Source: Lachnospiraceae bacterium (GTDB lineage Bacteria > Bacillota > Clostridia > Lachnospirales > Lachnospiraceae). Taken from it: a DNA stretch of 8,866 nucleotides. This document shows positions 5,760-8,866 of the stretch, piece after piece (the stretch's first letter is position 1; each line of letters begins with the position of its first letter). Below the pieces are notes generated by a model, which saw only the letters and a program-made list of their open reading frames with translations, had not been told where the DNA came from and did not search any database. The stretch lies in the NCBI GenBank assembly GCA_003520105.1, contig DOVL01000171.1, positions 1-8,866 of the forward strand, read 5' to 3'. Both the position numbers and the translations under genes were made by a program.

Positions 5760-7802
5760 TTAAATATCTCCTTCCGCGTACATCTCCGAGAGCACTCTCT
5801 TAAGCTCTGCGAAGAAGTAGTCCTTATCAACATTCTTCAGCTGTACTCCAGCTATATTTGCATGGCCTCCGCCACCGAAGCGCTCCATAACTATCTGAAC
5901 ATTGACATCACCGATGCTTCTTGCCGAAACATAGAGCGTGCCGTTTGCTTCAGTCACTACGAAGGATGCCTTGATACCCTCAACATTCAGAAGTTCATTC
6001 GCAACCTTGGCAACCGGAACCGTCGGTGCCTCAGTTGAATTCGGATTCGCAATGATAAAGGACAGGGCAAATACATTCATGAAGACCTCAGCATTGCTGA
6101 TACCCTGAGCTCTCTCCTTCAGTTCTTCGATTCCGCTTCTGAACATCTTCCTTACTCTGACAACATCCGCACCGTTCTTTCTGAGGTAAGAAGCTGCCTC
6201 AAACGTACGAACGCCTGTCTTGTTAAGGAAATTATCCGTATCTATAAGTATTCCGGCGTACATAGCATCAGCCTCAACGGACTTCATCCTAGGCTTGACA
6301 CTGATATACTGGAACATTTCCGTGATCATCTCACATGCCGAAGAGGCAAACGGCTCGATATATGAAAGAGTCGCGTTGGTTATCGCCTCATTTGACTGTC
6401 TGTGATGGTCAAATACAACCACGGTCTTGCAGAGCGTTATAAGCTCCTCGCACTCCGTGATACTTGGTCTGTTAACATCACACACTACAAGCATGGTGTC
6501 GTCATCAACCATATTTATTGCCTGCTGGCTCGAAATAAGCAGATCATTATATGCACCGCCGGTCTTAAAGCTGTTAACAACAGGTCTGATTGCAGAGGTT
6601 ACCTCGTTCAGAACGATATATCCCTTCTTGCCGAGCGTTGTAACAAGTCTGTAAATACCCACTGCAGAACCGAAAGCATCCGCATCCGGTCTCTGATGAG
6701 CCATAATGATAACCTTATCCTTGCTTGCCAGAAGTTCTTCAAAGGCCTGAGCCTTAACTCTGGCCTTAACTCTTGTAGTTTTCTCGGTTCCTGCACTCTT
6801 ACCGCCGAAGTAAGTAACCTTGTCACCGTATTTAACAGCAACCTGATCACCGCCTCGTCCGAGAGCGAGACCGATGGCAACCTTGGCATATTCGTAGCAG
6901 TCCGCAAAGGAATCAGTTCCTGAACCGATACCCATACTGAGTGTAACCGGTATCTCGTTGCCGACGTTGATATTCTTGATCTCGTCGATCAGAGAGAACT
7001 TGTCATCCTTCAGAGTCTGCATATATTTCTGTCTGAAAACGAAGAAATACTTGTCGTTCTCAAGCCTCTTGGTTATAGCGTCTATATTTGCAAGATACAT
7101 GTTGATCTTACGGTCAACAAGAGCGTTGAGGATTGAATGCTTAACCTCTTCCGTGCTGTCCATAACCTCATCATAGTTATCGATATAAAGAAGACCCGCG
7201 ATCAGCTTCTGATCAGCATTTTCCTGCATATATCTCTTAAGGTCGGTCACATCAAAGAGATAGAATGCGATAACTATGTCGTCGCTCTTTCTCTCCTCGG
7301 CTTCCTTGTTGAAAACTCTGGTAAGATCCACCTTCTTGATGACCGCCTCGTATATCTTGTCCCCCTGAGATATCTCCATCGAGATGTCATCCACGCCGTT
7401 AAATATATCATCCGTCAACTCCGGAAGATAATACTCTATACGCTTCTTCACATGCTTCTCACCATTGCAGATATTGTTTCTGAACATCCTGTTGGCCCAG
7501 AGTATTCTGCCCGAGGTATCAAGTATCGCATAAGGAACTGCCAGATTCTTGAGGAGTTCCTTCTGAATCTTGCCCTGTTCAAGCGCGTAATCCACCAGAG
7601 TCGCATTGAGCATCGGACGCAGCTTAAGATAAGCTATGGTCACGATGAGTGCATACAGAAGTATGATACCCGTTGCGATATAGCTTTCCTTACTCCTGAT
7701 ACCCATGGTGAGAAATACGACCACAAGTAAGAGAAGTGCCAGAAGCATCGGAACTATCAGAAGATATTTAATTTCGCGCTTTAAAGATCTTTCTTTGCTC
7801 AT
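5760..7802 (-). CDS. gdpP: Cyclic-di-AMP phosphodiesterase GdpP (YybT), PAS / degenerate GGDEF / DHH-DHHA1
   Basis: 680 residues, typical for GdpP. Hydrolyses the second messenger c-di-AMP to pApA, affecting osmotic balance, cell wall and beta-lactam tolerance in characterised Firmicutes. Two membrane segments (about 13-34 and 42-60) are followed by a PAS-like sensor (about 85-155), a GGDEF-like domain (about 198-325) whose signature is degenerate (GRGGDQV, 316-321), and the DHH-DHHA1 catalytic region. Metal ligands visible: H369, D373, D375 (HQRPDAD), D442 (CDVN), D465-H466-H467 (FDHHR), D521 and D523 (DTDNF); the substrate-side motif FGGGGH is at 642-647. The catalytic part appears intact. 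The start has a poorly spaced ribosome binding site (AAAGG two bases before the ATG), but the protein begins sensibly before the first membrane helix and no better in-frame start precedes it. First gene of the gdpP-rplI-dnaB block; valS lies 101 bp upstream on the same strand. Confidence 0.96.
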   Translation of the reverse strand: MSKERSLKREIKYLLIVPMLLALLLLVVVFLTMGIRSKESYIATGIILLYALIVTIAYLKLRPMLNATLVDYALEQGKIQKELLKNLAVPYAILDTSGRILWANRMFRNNICNGEKHVKKRIEYYLPELTDDIFNGVDDISMEISQGDKIYEAVIKKVDLTRVFNKEAEERKSDDIVIAFYLFDVTDLKRYMQENADQKLIAGLLYIDNYDEVMDSTEEVKHSILNALVDRKINMYLANIDAITKRLENDKYFFVFRQKYMQTLKDDKFSLIDEIKNINVGNEIPVTLSMGIGSGTDSFADCYEYAKVAIGLALGRGGDQVAVKYGDKVTYFGGKSAGTEKTTRVKARVKAQAFEELLASKDKVIIMAHQRPDADAFGSAVGIYRLVTTLGKKGYIVLNEVTSAIRPVVNSFKTGGAYNDLLISSQQAINMVDDDTMLVVCDVNRPSITECEELITLCKTVVVFDHHRQSNEAITNATLSYIEPFASSACEMITEMFQYISVKPRMKSVEADAMYAGILIDTDNFLNKTGVRTFEAASYLRKNGADVVRVRKMFRSGIEELKERAQGISNAEVFMNVFALSFIIANPNSTEAPTVPVAKVANELLNVEGIKASFVVTEANGTLYVSARSIGDVNVQIVMERFGGGGHANIAGVQLKNVDKDYFFAELKRVLSEMYAEGDI

Positions 7803-7914
7803 AACCTTTTACCAATTCTGTCATATATGGATATATCGTCTCATTCGCAGACAAATGCATACTCGCCGACATATTCATAACATTATATTATTAATGATAT
7901 GATTTATTTAACAA
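7803..7914 (-). promoter_or_regulatory. valS-gdpP gap with a weak candidate promoter
   Basis: No clear terminator hairpin follows valS in this gap; only a 5-bp CATTA/TAATG inverted repeat in AT-rich sequence is seen. On the minus strand TTGTTA (7909-7914, overlapping the valS end) and TAATAT (7885-7890) are 18 bp apart and each matches the consensus at four of six positions. This could start a gdpP transcript near 7878, or gdpP may be read through from valS. Support is weak. Confidence 0.2.
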
Positions 7915-8866
7915 GTGCGTTGATACGCTCACAAACCTGCTCGTAAGTCTCTTTGTACTTGGTGAGCTTGGCTTTCTCTTCCTCAACCTTTGCGGCAGGG
8001 GCCTTGCTGATGAAACGCTCGTTAGAGAGCATGCCCTCACAACGCTTGATCTCGCCCTCGAGACGAGACTTCTCTTTGTTAAGTCTCTCGAGCTCTTTGT
8101 CGATATCAACAAGCTCTGCAAACGGTATGTAAATAACCGCATCATGGATGACTACGGAAACCGCATCATCTGCAATACCTGTCTTGTCAGCCTGAACAGT
8201 AACCTGATCAGAGTAAGCAAGCTTCTCGAAGAGCTTTGTGCTTTCCTCGAAGATATCTCTTATCTCAGACTTCTCCGAAACCACGAAGGTGTTAGCCTTT
8301 CTGCTTGGTGGTACATTCATCTCTGTACGGATATTTCTTACGCCTCTTACAGCTTCCTTGATAACATCGATGTCCTTCTCCTCAGCAGGGAAGTTCAGTT
8401 CATCTGTATATACCGGCCAGTCAGCGATCATAACCGACTCTTCACCTGTAAGTGTGCAATATATTTCCTCTGTAACGAATGGCATGTATGGATGGAGCAG
8501 CTTCAGGCAGTTAGCAAGAACTGTCTTGAGTGTATACATAGCTGCTGCTCTTGTAGCATCTGCTTCGTCCCAGAGACGAGGCTTAACCATCTCGATGTAC
8601 CAGTCGCAGAACTCTTCCCAGAGGAAGTTGTAGATCTTGTCAGCAGCGATACCGAGCTCGTATTTCTCCATATTGTCGGTAACATCCTTAACAAGGGTGT
8701 TCATCTTGCTGATGATCCACTTATCAACTGTAGTAAGGCTGCTCTTAACATCCTCAAACTTTGGATCAGAGCCGTCCTTCTCATTCATCATGATAAATCT
8801 TGAAGCATTCCATATCTTGTTAGCGAAGTTACGGCTTGCCTCAACTCTCTCCCAGTAGAAACGCAT
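7904..8866 (-). CDS. valS: Valyl-tRNA synthetase, C-terminal part
   Basis: The last 320 residues; the gene runs past the right edge, and the methionine at the edge (MRFYWERVEASRNFANKIWN) is an internal residue rather than a start. The full enzyme, about 880 residues, charges tRNA-Val. Present here are the anticodon-binding domain (about 1-190), with the conserved segments FANKIWNASRF, LWEEFCDWYIE and LHPYMPFVTEEIY (124-136), then a small mixed region and the C-terminal coiled-coil tRNA-binding arm (about 252-318, Lys/Glu-rich with the NERFISKAPAAKVEEEKAKL segment). The HIGH and KMSKS catalytic motifs and the editing domain are outside the window. It precedes gdpP on the same strand. Confidence 0.97.
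   Translation of the reverse strand: MRFYWERVEASRNFANKIWNASRFIMMNEKDGSDPKFEDVKSSLTTVDKWIISKMNTLVKDVTDNMEKYELGIAADKIYNFLWEEFCDWYIEMVKPRLWDEADATRAAAMYTLKTVLANCLKLLHPYMPFVTEEIYCTLTGEESVMIADWPVYTDELNFPAEEKDIDVIKEAVRGVRNIRTEMNVPPSRKANTFVVSEKSEIRDIFEESTKLFEKLAYSDQVTVQADKTGIADDAVSVVIHDAVIYIPFAELVDIDKELERLNKEKSRLEGEIKRCEGMLSNERFISKAPAAKVEEEKAKLTKYKETYEQVCERINALVK

Noticed and set aside
7137..7730. Long plus-strand open frame opposite gdpP (197 codons)
   Set aside because: Lies wholly antisense to a well-conserved gene, has no recognisable domain or ribosome binding site, and is best explained as a shadow of the real frame.
7803..7903. tRNA, riboswitch or terminator in the valS-gdpP gap
   Set aside because: No cloverleaf, no known riboswitch core and only a 5-bp AT-rich inverted repeat.
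8807..8866. True start of a 320-residue protein at the right edge
   Set aside because: The sequence is the middle of valyl-tRNA synthetase, which lacks its catalytic domains here; the edge methionine is internal.

Overview
The window reads as chromosomal sequence from a low-to-moderate GC Firmicute, most likely Lachnospiraceae (Butyrivibrio/Roseburia-like). This rests on recalled resemblance of the MsmX/UgpC-type ATPase, GdpP and the DUF1887-type protein to clostridial families, and on the gdpP-rplI-dnaB gene order typical of Firmicutes. No database search was possible. All genes but one lie on the minus strand.

Right half (8866 down to 3800, minus strand): the C-terminal third of valS (cut by the window edge), a 101-bp gap, then a tight core block gdpP-rplI-dnaB. 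The gdpP stop codon abuts the rplI start and only 13 bp separate rplI from dnaB, so these three are probably co-transcribed. They encode a membrane c-di-AMP phosphodiesterase, ribosomal protein L9 and the replicative helicase. DnaB carries an unusual low-complexity N-terminal extension.

Middle (2219-3799): the only plus-strand gene encodes a CARF-domain plus PD-(D/E)XK-type nuclease of the DUF1887/Card1/Can2/VC1899 kind. These are effectors that, in characterised members, are switched on by cyclic oligoadenylates made by type III CRISPR complexes. No Cas gene, CRISPR array or nucleotide cyclase is visible, so here it is an orphan inside a housekeeping neighbourhood. Its 5' leader holds a cluster of GCAATT repeats and small hairpins, one of which covers the ribosome binding site. 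Its 3' side has a 26-bp hairpin between it and the convergent dnaB. This is the most interesting part of the window.

Left part (2074 down to 1, minus strand): an SDR oxidoreductase resembling YmfI (elongation factor P 5-aminopentanone reductase), a small membrane-anchored LytR_C-domain protein, a clear 15-bp-stem terminator, an AT-rich 249-bp regulatory region with a 17-bp imperfect direct repeat, and the N-terminal third of a sugar-ABC-transporter ATPase running off the left edge.

Apart from the gdpP-rplI-dnaB block there is no evidence that these genes form one pathway. No tRNA, rRNA, insertion sequence, CRISPR array or obvious mobile element is seen.
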